DNA from: JAVBSX01 sp031549145
Lineage (GTDB): Bacteria; Planctomycetota; Planctomycetia; Pirellulales; Thermoguttaceae
NCBI GenBank assembly: GCA_031549145.1
Contig: JAVBQI010000082.1
Span: 12,937-76,936, forward strand
Length of the DNA: 64,000 nucleotides
Direction: 5' to 3'
Below the pieces are notes generated by a model, which had not been told where the DNA came from, ran no database searches, and was given only the letters and a program-made list of their open reading frames with translations. A program made the position numbers and the translations under genes. Shown piece after piece: positions 17,237-26,432 of the stretch. The stretch's first letter is position 1. Each line of letters starts with the position of its first letter.

Positions 17237-18409
17237 TCATGGGCGAGGCTCGTCCAACAACTCCGCGAGTCTCTTCTGCAAGTCCTCTCCGCGAAGCTCC
17301 GAATCGATCAACTTGCCGTCCCGATTGATCAGCAAAATCGTCGGCACGCCGTTGATGCCGAAAAATTCGCCTTGCTTCGGCAGCCCGGCCTTTTCGGTCA
17401 ATTCCTCGGAGATCACGGCCCACGGCAGTTTGTCTTCTTTGGCCATTTTCAAAAGATTGGCGTTTTCATCCGAGACGCCGACGGCGACGACCTCCAAGCC
17501 CTTTTCGTGATACTTATTGTACGCTTCCAGGAGATTGGGAAGTTCCATTCGGCAGGGCCCGCACCACGAGGCCGTAAACTCAACAAGCACGTATTTGCCG
17601 CTATACTCTTCCCATTGGAACTCTTTGCCGTCGATTGTTCGGCCGTAAAGCTCAAGTGTTGCAGCAGGATGTCGTCGCGCAATCCCTTCGATATCTTTAA
17701 TGGTTTTTTTCTTTTTCTCCTCGTCGAATTTGCACTGGTCGGATCGGACAAAATCGATCAGATTTTTCGCGGTCTCCCGGCAAAGTTCCGGTTCGGTTTC
17801 GCTCAACGGTTTGGAAATCGTGATCTCAAGAAGAAACAAAACAGGGGCGGCAGGATCATTGAAGTCGGTTTCGAAATTGACCCGAGTTTTTGCTTCTTGC
17901 AGAAACTCGTCGAACCGTTCCCGTGTCATTTCGTTCCGGGCATCACCCACCCGCCTGAAAAGTTGCCGAGTCCGTTGCGTGTTGACGATTTTTGGGTGTT
18001 TGCCGCTTTGCTCAAGTTCGTCGATCAACGCGTCCAATTTTTGCCGGGATCGACCTTTGTCGCTTTCCGAGGGATCGAGTTGATCCTCATATCGGACGAG
18101 CCGGGCCAAACCGTCGACGATCCAGATGTAACCCTCGTTGATTTCTTCGTCGTTTTTGGCGAAGGCGAGAATTCTCTCTCCGGTCGCGACACGCAGTTCG
18201 CCGCAGGTTTGATAATAGCATTTCAAAGCCGCCTTTTCGTCTTTGCCGGCATTTCTCTCGGCATGATTTTCCGCGAACCCCAAGTACCTCATCGCCTGAT
18301 CGACCGTTTTCACTTTTTCAAGGGAACGCGGGGGCGCGAAAAGGTACCAGATGGTCAATGTAAGACCCGCGAACACGACCCAAAGCCCGATGTTTATTTT
18401 TTTCCACAT
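17237..18409 (-). CDS. Membrane-anchored TlpA-like thiol-disulfide oxidoreductase
   Basis: 390 residues. An uncleaved N-terminal helix (residues 5-25) anchors a periplasmic region of about 230 helical, charged residues, followed by a thioredoxin/AhpC-TSA-like domain (about 255-385). The redox motif is WCGPC at 282-286, inside LVEFTASWCGPC, and the cis-proline loop reads INGVPTILLINRDGK. Such proteins reduce periplasmic disulfides or serve cytochrome c maturation. Its neighbour upstream on the same strand is a c-type haem protein whose CxxCH cysteines must be kept reduced for haem attachment, which makes a functional link plausible but unproven. Confidence 0.87.
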   Translation of the reverse strand: MWKKINIGLWVVFAGLTLTIWYLFAPPRSLEKVKTVDQAMRYLGFAENHAERNAGKDEKAALKCYYQTCGELRVATGERILAFAKNDEEINEGYIWIVDGLARLVRYEDQLDPSESDKGRSRQKLDALIDELEQSGKHPKIVNTQRTRQLFRRVGDARNEMTRERFDEFLQEAKTRVNFETDFNDPAAPVLFLLEITISKPLSETEPELCRETAKNLIDFVRSDQCKFDEEKKKKTIKDIEGIARRHPAATLELYGRTIDGKEFQWEEYSGKYVLVEFTASWCGPCRMELPNLLEAYNKYHEKGLEVVAVGVSDENANLLKMAKEDKLPWAVISEELTEKAGLPKQGEFFGINGVPTILLINRDGKLIDSELRGEDLQKRLAELLDEPRP

Positions 18410-18418
18410 GGTTGATTT

Positions 18419-21382
18419 TCAATGTTCAATTGTTCCCCGATGCCAAAGCAATTCCCAATACTTCCGGTCGGTCGCGTACGGGTCGATCGGTTGGGTCGGG
18501 TCGTGGTTTTCCGGCAAAACGCCGTATCGGATCATCTCCCGCGTGTAAGGCCGGTTGGCAACAAAAGGGCTCATGCTGAAGCGGTTGCTTTCGTTGAGAA
18601 TGTAATCCCGCCCCCGCGCGATCCCCGCGAGAACCGATCGGTAGTCGGCGTCCTCCGCGTTCGCGAAAACGACCTCGTCCCCCTGCTCTTCGCAAATCCC
18701 GAGACCGCCAGCAACTTTTGAAAGCGGCGCCCGCAAGACCCGCGATTTTTCCGGATACGAAAGATTGTAAATGAAATGCCGACTGAACCGGGCCGGATCG
18801 TCCGAGAGCGAATGAGAAAACGTCATGTTTCTTTCCGGAGTATGACAACGGTCGCAGCGCCGCTTGAACGTTTCGATCATCGTTTGCGTTTCCGGCCAGC
18901 CGAGATCGTTGCGAACGATTTTGTTGCGGTAAGGCCAACCGATCAGCCCCGTTCCGTTGGCGGCATACGTCCCGGCGTAATTCGCCCCGACGTCCAGCCA
19001 AAACCGGACCGTCTTTTTCTCCGGCTCGGAAAGGGCAACGCCTTCGTGCCGGGTTTCGATCAGCTGCATCAGCCGGCTCGCGCTGCTCCCGATTTCGTAA
19101 GGCCCGAAATTGCTCATCGGCCGGTTCCGGTTGTCCCCGAGCAGTTTTTGCCGACTCAACGTCAAATAGCTGAAGGTATAGAGCGGCGACCAATCGCCCG
19201 AAAAATTGATACCGGCGTCCATTCGATCGTGATTATGACATTCGAGGCAATGTCGGTCCAAAATCGGCTGGATGTCGCGGGAAAAATCGAACACCTCCGG
19301 GACGCCCTCGACCGGTTTCGGTTTTGTCGGGGCTTTGCCGATTCGGCGGAACACCGCCTCGTCCGAACGGCTGTCCGGGGCTTGCGTTCTTTGTTCGTGA
19401 CAGCCGATGCACGTCGTCGTTTCCCCCGGCATCACGCTGGTAAAGCTGTGCATCCGTTTGACCGGTTTCCCCTCGTGATCCAACGCGACGAACAAGAACG
19501 ACCGCAGCGCGGGCAGCTCCATAAACGCGGAGCCGTCCGGGTCGAGCGGCACGGTCCCGACGATCCGTTCGAGCGTAAAGGTTCCGCCTGCGGAAATCTG
19601 GTCCATTCCGCCGCTGTAATGTATCGGTTCCGGGAGCGTTTCGAGGACGAGCAGTTCCTTGATTGAGCCGGGCGCGAGGTCTTGCATTTTTCGTCCTTCG
19701 TAAATATTGACCAGGGCCAGCCGCCCGGTCGTTTCCGCCCGATCGGTCAGGTCCGGAATGATCCGCTCCCGCTGCCGAACGAGAATTGGCCGCGGCTCAT
19801 GCGCCCAATATCCGGCCTCGCGGAGCTCTTGCGGCAGGACATATAGGGTCTGCTCGTAACCGTCGCCGTCGAGCAGGCTCAGTTGGCCCATGCTCGCGGC
19901 CAAAAACGCCTCTTCCGAAAACGCCCATGGGTCGGTATGCCGGGAATAAAGCGTGATCTGCCGGACGCTTTCCAAATCGTCGGGCCCTTTTTTCGGATCG
20001 ACAACGACGATCGGGCCGTAATGCTCCGTCCGGCCATGCCCGGGCGAAAAAACGGCGACGATTTTTTCACTCCCCGGGATCGGCTTCGCGCCCAGCATCA
20101 CGATGTCCGGGTGCAGGTTGCCGTAATAAACCATTTGCCGACTGCCGTCCGGGTTCATCGTCCAAAGATGGTGGTAATGCACCTGCGAGCGGTCGACATA
20201 TTCCCAGCGCATGTACAGCACCTGCCCGTTCGGGAGCACCCAGGGAGTGTTGTCCTGTTCGACGTTCGCGGAAAGTTCGTGCACGTTTTCGCCGTTCGGC
20301 CCGCAGCGGTGCAGCGTCGCGACCTGGGTCAACCAGCATTGGACCCAGCGCCGCGAACGACTGGAGCAAAAAACGATGTCCCCGTTCGGCAGGTAAGTCG
20401 GCTCGATGTCGTCCCAATCGCCGAACGTCAACTGCCGCAAATTCGAACCGTCGAGATCGATTTCGTAAAGATTGTAATGCCGCTTCCCTTTCGGGAGGTA
20501 CGAAAAAACCGCCTTTTTGCCGTCGTAATGAACCTGGGGATCGCGGATCGAACCGCCTTCGTCCTCGAAAATGGTCCGGACTTCGCCCGAATCGAGGTTG
20601 AGAATGCGAAGACTTCCCCCGGTTCCCAAGGGGAACGGGAAGGTGTTTTCGTCGGCGGCGTAATACCCGAAATTCGCGTACCAGTGCTCATCTTCTCCCG
20701 GCTTGCGAACGACGAACAAAATTTCCCGGACATCGCGCATCGGCCCTTCGCGAAAATCCTTGAGCAGATCGGGCGGGGAAAAGCGGGGGAGCGGTTCCGA
20801 CTTTCGGCGTAGGGCGATGTAATCGTAAACGAGCCAACTGCCGTCTTCGAGCGTGAGCGAGAGCACGTTTTGCCCGGGCACGACCGCTCCGGGCGGAATT
20901 TCGAGGACTGCCGATTCGAACGCCCCGAAAATCGGCGGCGGTTTGTCGTATTTCGGCTCAAGAGCGATCATCGGCTGCCGCTTCGGTTCGCAATCCCGGC
21001 CGTTGAGATTGATTTTGATCAGCGACGGCTCGCTCGGATGGGCGAAGGCGGCCCCGACGACGAAATAAAGCGGCTGGTCGTAAGTCCGATCGGAGGAAAA
21101 TTCGATCTCGATCGTAAACGATTTTCCCGCGTTACCGAAATCGCGAGTGCTCATGTGCGCGACCGGCCAATCGACCGCGCGGTGCTTGCCGACGACGAAG
21201 CGAAAGGCGGTTTTTTGATTTTCCCGCATCAACCGCTGCCAATCGGGGTTCCGGCCGAATTCCGAAGGGCTGGCATCGGGCCGCCCGATTTGAAACAAGA
21301 GGTCGTCCGGTTGGTCGCCGAACGCCCTCGCGGAGCCGAAAAGAACGAGGCTCAGGAACCCCAAAAAAATAAGACAACGCAT
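18419..21382 (-). CDS. Secreted hydrazine-synthase-alpha-like c-type cytochrome with beta-propeller
   Basis: 987 residues from the ATG at 21382, chosen because it gives a signal peptide (MRCLIFLGFLSLVLFG...); the frame is open farther upstream but lacks coding character. Order: a beta-sandwich of about 130 residues resembling the carbohydrate-binding end domain of rhamnogalacturonan lyases (ending GSWLVYDYIALR), a PD40-type beta-propeller (repeats such as GSIRDPQVHYDGKKAVFSY), then haem regions with CIGCH (658), CLECH (712) and CDRCH (843). The middle resembles the hydrazine synthase alpha family, which is widespread in planctomycetes that do not perform anammox. The true reaction is unknown. 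A paralogue lies at 41097-44174. Confidence 0.82.
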   Translation of the reverse strand: MRCLIFLGFLSLVLFGSARAFGDQPDDLLFQIGRPDASPSEFGRNPDWQRLMRENQKTAFRFVVGKHRAVDWPVAHMSTRDFGNAGKSFTIEIEFSSDRTYDQPLYFVVGAAFAHPSEPSLIKINLNGRDCEPKRQPMIALEPKYDKPPPIFGAFESAVLEIPPGAVVPGQNVLSLTLEDGSWLVYDYIALRRKSEPLPRFSPPDLLKDFREGPMRDVREILFVVRKPGEDEHWYANFGYYAADENTFPFPLGTGGSLRILNLDSGEVRTIFEDEGGSIRDPQVHYDGKKAVFSYLPKGKRHYNLYEIDLDGSNLRQLTFGDWDDIEPTYLPNGDIVFCSSRSRRWVQCWLTQVATLHRCGPNGENVHELSANVEQDNTPWVLPNGQVLYMRWEYVDRSQVHYHHLWTMNPDGSRQMVYYGNLHPDIVMLGAKPIPGSEKIVAVFSPGHGRTEHYGPIVVVDPKKGPDDLESVRQITLYSRHTDPWAFSEEAFLAASMGQLSLLDGDGYEQTLYVLPQELREAGYWAHEPRPILVRQRERIIPDLTDRAETTGRLALVNIYEGRKMQDLAPGSIKELLVLETLPEPIHYSGGMDQISAGGTFTLERIVGTVPLDPDGSAFMELPALRSFLFVALDHEGKPVKRMHSFTSVMPGETTTCIGCHEQRTQAPDSRSDEAVFRRIGKAPTKPKPVEGVPEVFDFSRDIQPILDRHCLECHNHDRMDAGINFSGDWSPLYTFSYLTLSRQKLLGDNRNRPMSNFGPYEIGSSASRLMQLIETRHEGVALSEPEKKTVRFWLDVGANYAGTYAANGTGLIGWPYRNKIVRNDLGWPETQTMIETFKRRCDRCHTPERNMTFSHSLSDDPARFSRHFIYNLSYPEKSRVLRAPLSKVAGGLGICEEQGDEVVFANAEDADYRSVLAGIARGRDYILNESNRFSMSPFVANRPYTREMIRYGVLPENHDPTQPIDPYATDRKYWELLWHRGTIEH

Positions 21383-21657
21383 ATTTTGGTCTCCGAAAAA
21401 AGGCCGGTTCGCCTCACGGCTCAGCATTTGGGAGGAATCGACTCGTAATCCGATTACGGTCGAATCACACCGGCCGTCCCCATTGTATAACCGCCCCTCT
21501 TTCGTCGCAAGAGTGTCGCTCGGCTCTTGAAGAAGGAAGAGGGTTGGGGTATGATCAACTGGACTTTGGGGATCGTCCCGACGGTTTTGGTTTTTCTCTC
21601 GTTTCCCATTTTTTTCGGACAGTCGCAAAAACGCAGGATTTTGTCTCACACGGAGAT

Positions 21658-22062
21658 ATGACGAAAGAAAAAATGAATGCGCGATCGTTTCACCCATTAT
21701 TACTACCCCTTCTTTTTACGGTATTGCCAGCTTCGGGGTTCTTTGTTTGGCTGTTTAATAATCCCGATATATTTCAAACGCGAAACCTGGGATATTTGTT
21801 TACAATCTTTTATCCGTTTATCCTGATCGGATTGATCGGCATTGTTTTTCGTAAAGAATGGGCCTTGATGATGCTTGTCCCGTTGTGGCTCAATTTTGTG
21901 GGATGGGCTTGGTATGAATTAAAGTCGGATATCATTCGTGAAACCACTTATTTCCCCCGATATTGGTGGTTGTATTATTTAATCATGTTATATTTTACAT
22001 TGTGCTTGCTGTCCTTCATGTTTGCGCTTTGGCAGCGATCCCGATTGAAACGGCAATGCTGA
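21658..22062 (+). CDS. Small four-helix membrane protein, unknown function
   Basis: 134 residues from the ATG at 21658, which is preceded by ggag two bases upstream; the ATG at 21673 is the alternative. Four hydrophobic segments are visible (about 15-32, 44-64, 68-85 and 105-128), rich in Trp, Tyr and Phe. I recognise no family. It stands alone between the divergent haem-protein gene and the BRCT-MerR-TPR gene. Confidence 0.6.
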   Translation: MTKEKMNARSFHPLLLPLLFTVLPASGFFVWLFNNPDIFQTRNLGYLFTIFYPFILIGLIGIVFRKEWALMMLVPLWLNFVGWAWYELKSDIIRETTYFPRYWWLYYLIMLYFTLCLLSFMFALWQRSRLKRQC

Positions 22063-22206
22063 GTTTTCTCCGTACATCCGTGTTTCCAGAGAAACGAAAA
22101 CATGACTTCGTCCCATTGAAAACCCGTTGAAAATCAACTGGTTGAATGAGTTTTTACCGCATTGGTCGCCCACCCTGTTTTTTCGAAGTTCCGCCTTTCC
22201 AACTCG

Positions 22207-23412
22207 ATGAGTCAACCTCCGCTTTCGGGCAAACGCATTTTCTTTTTCGGCAAACTGGCCGGGGCGACCCGCCGGGAAGCCGCCCTGTTGGTCAGGCAGC
22301 AAGGGGGGCTCGTCTCGCAGCTCCTCTCCCCCAAGGTCAACCTCGTCGTCGTCGGCGAAGCGGAGGTCTTGGCGCGGGATTTCGAGTCCTGGTCCGAGCC
22401 GCTCGATTCCGAAACGAAAGAAGCGTTCGAATCGGGGAAGTTGGACATTCTTTCCGAATCGGCCTTTTGGAACCTCCTCGCCAGTGCCGAGGACGAAACC
22501 GAACGTCCGCCGCTTTTTACGGCCGCGATGCTCGCCGAAGCGGTCGATGTGCCGATCGCGAGCATCCGGCTTTGGCAGCGCCGCGGGCTGATCGTCCCGG
22601 CCGTTTACGTCCGCAACCTCGCGTATTACGATTTTCAGGAAGTGCTGACCGCGAAAACCCTTCGCGATCTGCTCCGCTCCGGCATCTCGCCCGAGATGCT
22701 CGAAAAGCGGCTGCAATCGGTTCGCCGGATGTTGCCCGATATTTCCCGGCCGCTCGCCCAGCTTTCGGTGATCCTCGAAGGGAAAGACCTGTTGCTCCGA
22801 AACGGGGAGATGCTCGTCGATCAAAAGGGGCAACGCCGGATCGATTTCGACGCCTGGGAATTCGATACGGACGAGTATGAACTCGCGGACGACGAAGGGC
22901 GAGATAAACCCGATTCGATGCTGCATTGCCTGGACGCCGCGATCGCTCCGAGCGGCCCGGACGTTTCGACGCTCTGCGATATGGCCCTCGCGTTGGAAGA
23001 GGGAGGACGCTTGAACGAGGCTCTCGCGATGTACCGGGCCGCCCTCGCGGCCGAAGGGCCCGAGGCCGGCCTCTGTTTTCAGGTCGCCGAGCTTTTATAC
23101 CGGCTCGGGGAATTGCAGGCGGCCCGGGAACGCTATTACATGGTCCTCGAATTGGACGAGGATGATGTCGAAGCGAGGGCGAACCTCGGCTGCGTGCTCG
23201 CCGAGTTGGGCGAAACGAACCTCGCTGTCAGCGCTTTTCAAGGAGCGCTTAAGTATCACCCGGATTACGCGGACGTGCACTATCATCTCGGGCTGTTGCT
23301 TTGGCGGCAGGGGAGAAAAGACGAAGCCCAGTCGCATTTTCGGGAATTTTTGAAGTTGCATCCCGAAAGCCCCTGGGCGGACGGCATTCGAGAGCTGACC
23401 GGAGGAATCTGA
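22207..23412 (+). CDS. BRCT-MerR-TPR fusion protein
   Basis: 401 residues. Residues 5-92 look like a BRCT domain (LSGKRIFFFGKLAGATRREA, then GGLVSQLLSPKVNLVVVG), the fold used by NAD-dependent ligase. Residues 101-175 are a MerR-type winged-helix reader (TAAMLAEAVDVPIASIRLWQ, then RRGLIVP). Residues 252-398 form about four tetratricopeptide repeats. No effector-binding cysteines are visible. The combination suggests a cytoplasmic DNA-associated scaffold, not an enzyme. The ATG at 22207 is preferred over 22162 because the extra N-terminus does not fit the BRCT start. The ExbD-like gene begins 2 bp after its stop, so the two are translationally coupled. Confidence 0.75.
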   Translation: MSQPPLSGKRIFFFGKLAGATRREAALLVRQQGGLVSQLLSPKVNLVVVGEAEVLARDFESWSEPLDSETKEAFESGKLDILSESAFWNLLASAEDETERPPLFTAAMLAEAVDVPIASIRLWQRRGLIVPAVYVRNLAYYDFQEVLTAKTLRDLLRSGISPEMLEKRLQSVRRMLPDISRPLAQLSVILEGKDLLLRNGEMLVDQKGQRRIDFDAWEFDTDEYELADDEGRDKPDSMLHCLDAAIAPSGPDVSTLCDMALALEEGGRLNEALAMYRAALAAEGPEAGLCFQVAELLYRLGELQAARERYYMVLELDEDDVEARANLGCVLAELGETNLAVSAFQGALKYHPDYADVHYHLGLLLWRQGRKDEAQSHFREFLKLHPESPWADGIRELTGGI

Positions 23413-23414
23413 GT

Positions 23415-24191
23415 ATGTTCGAAAAACGAACCGTCCGTTGCCCGCATTGCAACGCCAAGTTTCTCGTCCTGCCGGAACAGATCGACCGGAAAGCGTATTG
23501 CCCCAAATGCGAAACAAAAATACGGCTGATCGAGGATAAGAAATACCGCAAGAGAAGACTTGCGGCGGAAACGGAACCGGAAGACATTCGCGAGGCGGAA
23601 ATCATTCAGGATACGCCGCCGGCGACTCCTCGCGACGCGATCCGGGCCGCGATCGAAAGCCCGCCCCCTCAAGTCGCGAAGCCGCCCTCCCCGAAACGGA
23701 AAAAGACGCAGCCCCAGGCATCCGAGCCGGAGGAAGACGCATCGGAACGGGTCGTGCTCAAGAAGAAACTTGGCACGGACGACGAAATGGATATGACGCC
23801 GATGGTCGACGTTACGTTTTTGCTGTTGATCTTTTTTATGGTAACGGCCGCCTTCGCCCTGCAAAAATCGCTTGAGGTCCCGACGCCGGAGAACACCGAA
23901 GAGCAGGCCCAATCGGTTCAACTGGAAGTTTCGGAAGACGAAAACACGGTGGTCGTCCGCATCTTGAAAGATAATACGATTTGGATCGAGGACCGTGAGA
24001 TTCCCTCCCGGCAAGAGTTGCTTTCCGTATTGAGGGAAATGCGTAAAAATGACGGCGAAGCCCCCCCGGCCGAGACGCTGTTGGTCCTCGCCGACGGACA
24101 TGCCCGGCACGAAACCGTGGTGATGGCCCTTGATGCCGGCAACGCCGTCGGTATGAAAAACATCCGCCTGAAGACCGAGGACCAGGAATAG
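23415..24191 (+). CDS. Zinc-ribbon ExbD/TolR-family protein
   Basis: 258 residues. A four-Cys zinc ribbon (CPHC at 9-12, CPKC at 29-32) and a charged, Pro-rich linker precede a canonical ExbD/TolR segment: MTPMVDVTFLLLIFFMVT, with the conserved membrane aspartate at 132, then the periplasmic domain ending near residue 255. ExbD proteins couple the proton gradient to envelope work together with an ExbB/TolQ partner, which is missing here. The cytoplasmic zinc ribbon is an unusual addition. The ribosome-binding site GGAGG (23401-23405) lies inside the end of the preceding gene, 2 bp before the stop-start junction. Confidence 0.85.
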   Translation: MFEKRTVRCPHCNAKFLVLPEQIDRKAYCPKCETKIRLIEDKKYRKRRLAAETEPEDIREAEIIQDTPPATPRDAIRAAIESPPPQVAKPPSPKRKKTQPQASEPEEDASERVVLKKKLGTDDEMDMTPMVDVTFLLLIFFMVTAAFALQKSLEVPTPENTEEQAQSVQLEVSEDENTVVVRILKDNTIWIEDREIPSRQELLSVLREMRKNDGEAPPAETLLVLADGHARHETVVMALDAGNAVGMKNIRLKTEDQE

Positions 24192-24228
24192 CGACAGCAC
24201 TCGCTCGTCTACAAAACGCGTACCGTAA

Positions 24229-24318
24229 CGAGCCGCGACCTGTGGTCGCGGTTACGTTCATAGCACGAAACGTATCGATTGAAATTGATGCAAACCGCGT
24301 GCACAGCACGCGGCTCGT
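24229..24318. repeat. Inverted-repeat element with inner hairpins
   Basis: The ends acgagccgcg (24229) and cgcggctcgt (24309-24318) pair. Inside are two strong hairpins, gccgcgacc-tgt-ggtcgcgg and ccgcgtgc-aca-gcacgcgg. It fills most of the 209-bp gap before the Hsp70 gene, and no gene lies in the gap. Confidence 0.65.
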
Positions 24319-24400
24319 AAGAGCGCAAACGACACGCCAACAAAAGTACGATACTGAAGAGGAATACATTGACGATTTTTGATTCTTTTGCACTTCTCCC

Positions 24401-26248
24401 ATGAAACAATATATTCTTGGCATCGATCTTGGAACGACCAACTCCGTTCTCGCCTATTCGGAACTTTCCGGCGAGTCGCCCGAGGTCAGGCTTTTGCCGA
24501 TCCCGCAACTGGTTGCCCCGGCGACACTTGAAAACCGCGACTCCTTGCCGTCGTTTCTCTATTTGCCGAGCGAAACGGAACAAAAAGGGAACGATTACCG
24601 TCTGCCGACGACCGGAAAAAAAGGGAAACCGGCCCCAAGCCCCGAATCGGTCGTCGGCGAGCTCGCCCGCTGGCGTTCCGCCGAGGTCCCCGACCGGACG
24701 GTCAGCGCCGCGAAATCGTGGTTGTGTCATTCCAAGGTCGATCGGCGAGAACCGATTCTCCCTTGGAACGCGCCCGAAGAGGTTCCGAAAATTTCGCCGC
24801 TGCTCGCGACCCAGCGGTATCTCGAACACCTGATCGCGGTTTGGGAAAAAGAATTCCCGGAGGCTCCGATCGCCGAACAGGAGGTCGTGCTCACCGTCCC
24901 CGCCTCGTTCGATGCCAGTGCCCGGGAACTGACCCGGGAGGCCGCGATCGCGGCCGGGCTGCCCGCCGAAATGCTGTTTCTCGAAGAGCCGCAGGCCGCG
25001 ATTTATGCCTGGTTGGAAGAAGTCGGCGATTCCTGGCGGAAGACATTGACCTTGGAGGATACGCTGCTGATTTGCGATGTCGGCGGCGGGACGACCGATT
25101 TGACGCTGATCGGCGTCGAGCAGGAGGAAGGGGACTTGATCCTGAAACGGATCGCCGTCGGGGAGCACCTGCTGATCGGCGGTGATAATATGGACCTGGC
25201 CCTGGCCCATTACGCGGCCGGACTGCTCGCCGAGCGGGGAACGCAACTCGACCCTTGGCAGACGGTTTCCCTTTGGCATAGTGCTCGCGCGGCCAAAGAA
25301 GCGTTGCTTGCGGTTGACGAAAAGGGGGAAAAAGACGGCGGCAAATCCGGCAAGTCGAAAAAGGGGAGCACGTACCCGATTTCCGTGCTTGGTCGCGGGA
25401 CGAAGCTGATCGGCGGGACGATTACCGTCGACTTGGAAAAGGAGAAGGTCGCCGAGCTTTTGGGGGACGGTTTTTTTCCGGACTGCGAGCTTTCCGAAAA
25501 GCCGCGTCGCCGGGGCATGAGCGGTTTCAAGGAACTCGGGCTCCCGTTCGAGCAGGAGACGGGCATCACGCGGCATTTGGGGGCGTTTCTTTCCGCACAC
25601 GGGGCGAAGCCGACCCATGTGCTGCTTAACGGCGGGGTTTTTAAGGCGCCGTTGCTGCACGAACGGCTGTTCGAGGTGCTCGGGCATTGGTTTCCGGACC
25701 GTCCGCCGCAGGTTTTGGAATCGGCTTCGGGCCTCGATCATGCGGTCGCCCGGGGCGCGGCGTATTACGGTTGGACGAAACAGCGCGGCGGAGTCCGGAT
25801 TCGCGGCGGGACGGCACGATCCTACTACATCGGGATCGAAACGGCGGGGCTCGCGATCCCGGGCGCCCCGCGACCGCTCAAAGCGCTTTGCGTCGCCCCT
25901 TTCGGTATGGAAGAGGGGACCTCGTGCGATGTCCCGTCGGCCGAAATCGGGCTGGTGGTCGGAGAGACGGCCCATTTCCGGTTTTTCAGTTCGACGCTTC
26001 GAAAGCAGGACAAACCGGGCGCGGTGTTGGACGCTTCGCATTTCGGCGCCGCGGAATCGGATTTGCAGGAAACCGATTCCATGGAAGCGGAGCTCCCGGC
26101 GACGGCGGGCGAAGGGGAGCCGGAGGAGGATTACATTCCGGTCCGATTCCGGACGCGCATCACGGAGCTCGGGACTATGGAACTGTGGTGTGATTCCGCC
26201 GTCGCGGACCGGCATTGGAAGCTGGAGTTCAGCGTCCGGGAAGAATAG
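24401..26248 (+). CDS. Hsp70 (DnaK-like) family protein
   Basis: 615 residues. The actin-like ATPase core is clear: phosphate-1 loop GIDLGTTNS (residues 8-16), phosphate-2 loop ICDVGGGTTDLTL, and adenosine motif VLLNGGVFKAPLL. An insertion rich in Lys, Gly and Ser occurs after the second lobe begins. The C-terminal part (about 470-615) does not look like the DnaK peptide-binding beta-sandwich and lacks the EEVD-like tail, so this is one of the divergent bacterial Hsp70 families, often annotated only as Hsp70 family protein. No DnaJ or GrpE lies nearby. The frame ends before a palindromic repeat. Confidence 0.85.
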   Translation: MKQYILGIDLGTTNSVLAYSELSGESPEVRLLPIPQLVAPATLENRDSLPSFLYLPSETEQKGNDYRLPTTGKKGKPAPSPESVVGELARWRSAEVPDRTVSAAKSWLCHSKVDRREPILPWNAPEEVPKISPLLATQRYLEHLIAVWEKEFPEAPIAEQEVVLTVPASFDASARELTREAAIAAGLPAEMLFLEEPQAAIYAWLEEVGDSWRKTLTLEDTLLICDVGGGTTDLTLIGVEQEEGDLILKRIAVGEHLLIGGDNMDLALAHYAAGLLAERGTQLDPWQTVSLWHSARAAKEALLAVDEKGEKDGGKSGKSKKGSTYPISVLGRGTKLIGGTITVDLEKEKVAELLGDGFFPDCELSEKPRRRGMSGFKELGLPFEQETGITRHLGAFLSAHGAKPTHVLLNGGVFKAPLLHERLFEVLGHWFPDRPPQVLESASGLDHAVARGAAYYGWTKQRGGVRIRGGTARSYYIGIETAGLAIPGAPRPLKALCVAPFGMEEGTSCDVPSAEIGLVVGETAHFRFFSSTLRKQDKPGAVLDASHFGAAESDLQETDSMEAELPATAGEGEPEEDYIPVRFRTRITELGTMELWCDSAVADRHWKLEFSVREE

Positions 26249-26280
26249 CGGGGATCGTTGACCTGCGGAGAGACAAAAGA

Positions 26281-26404
26281 ATTACTGCGCGTCATTTCGA
26301 GCGAAGCGAGAAATCTCATCCTCGCCAAAAAAGTCGGAATTCCGTCCCTCGCGCGAGGGTGAGATTTCTCCCTACGCGTTGCTTCGGTCGAAATGACGAG
26401 TAAT
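26281..26404. repeat. GTCATTTCGAGCGAAGCGAG-type interspersed repeat
   Basis: Long inverted arms (attactgcgcgtcatttcga at 26281 and cgaaatgacgagtaat ending 26404) with a second inner pair (gagaaatctca / tgagatttctc). This repeat type is widespread in bacterial genomes. It lies directly downstream of the Hsp70 stop. Confidence 0.8.
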
Positions 26405-26432
26405 AAAAACCACACCAATCCACGACCCAACC

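Noticed and set aside
15834..17510. 558-codon + strand frame opposite the M16-like gene
   Set aside because: Composition is Arg/Phe-rich noise and it runs across a repeat and the end of another gene.
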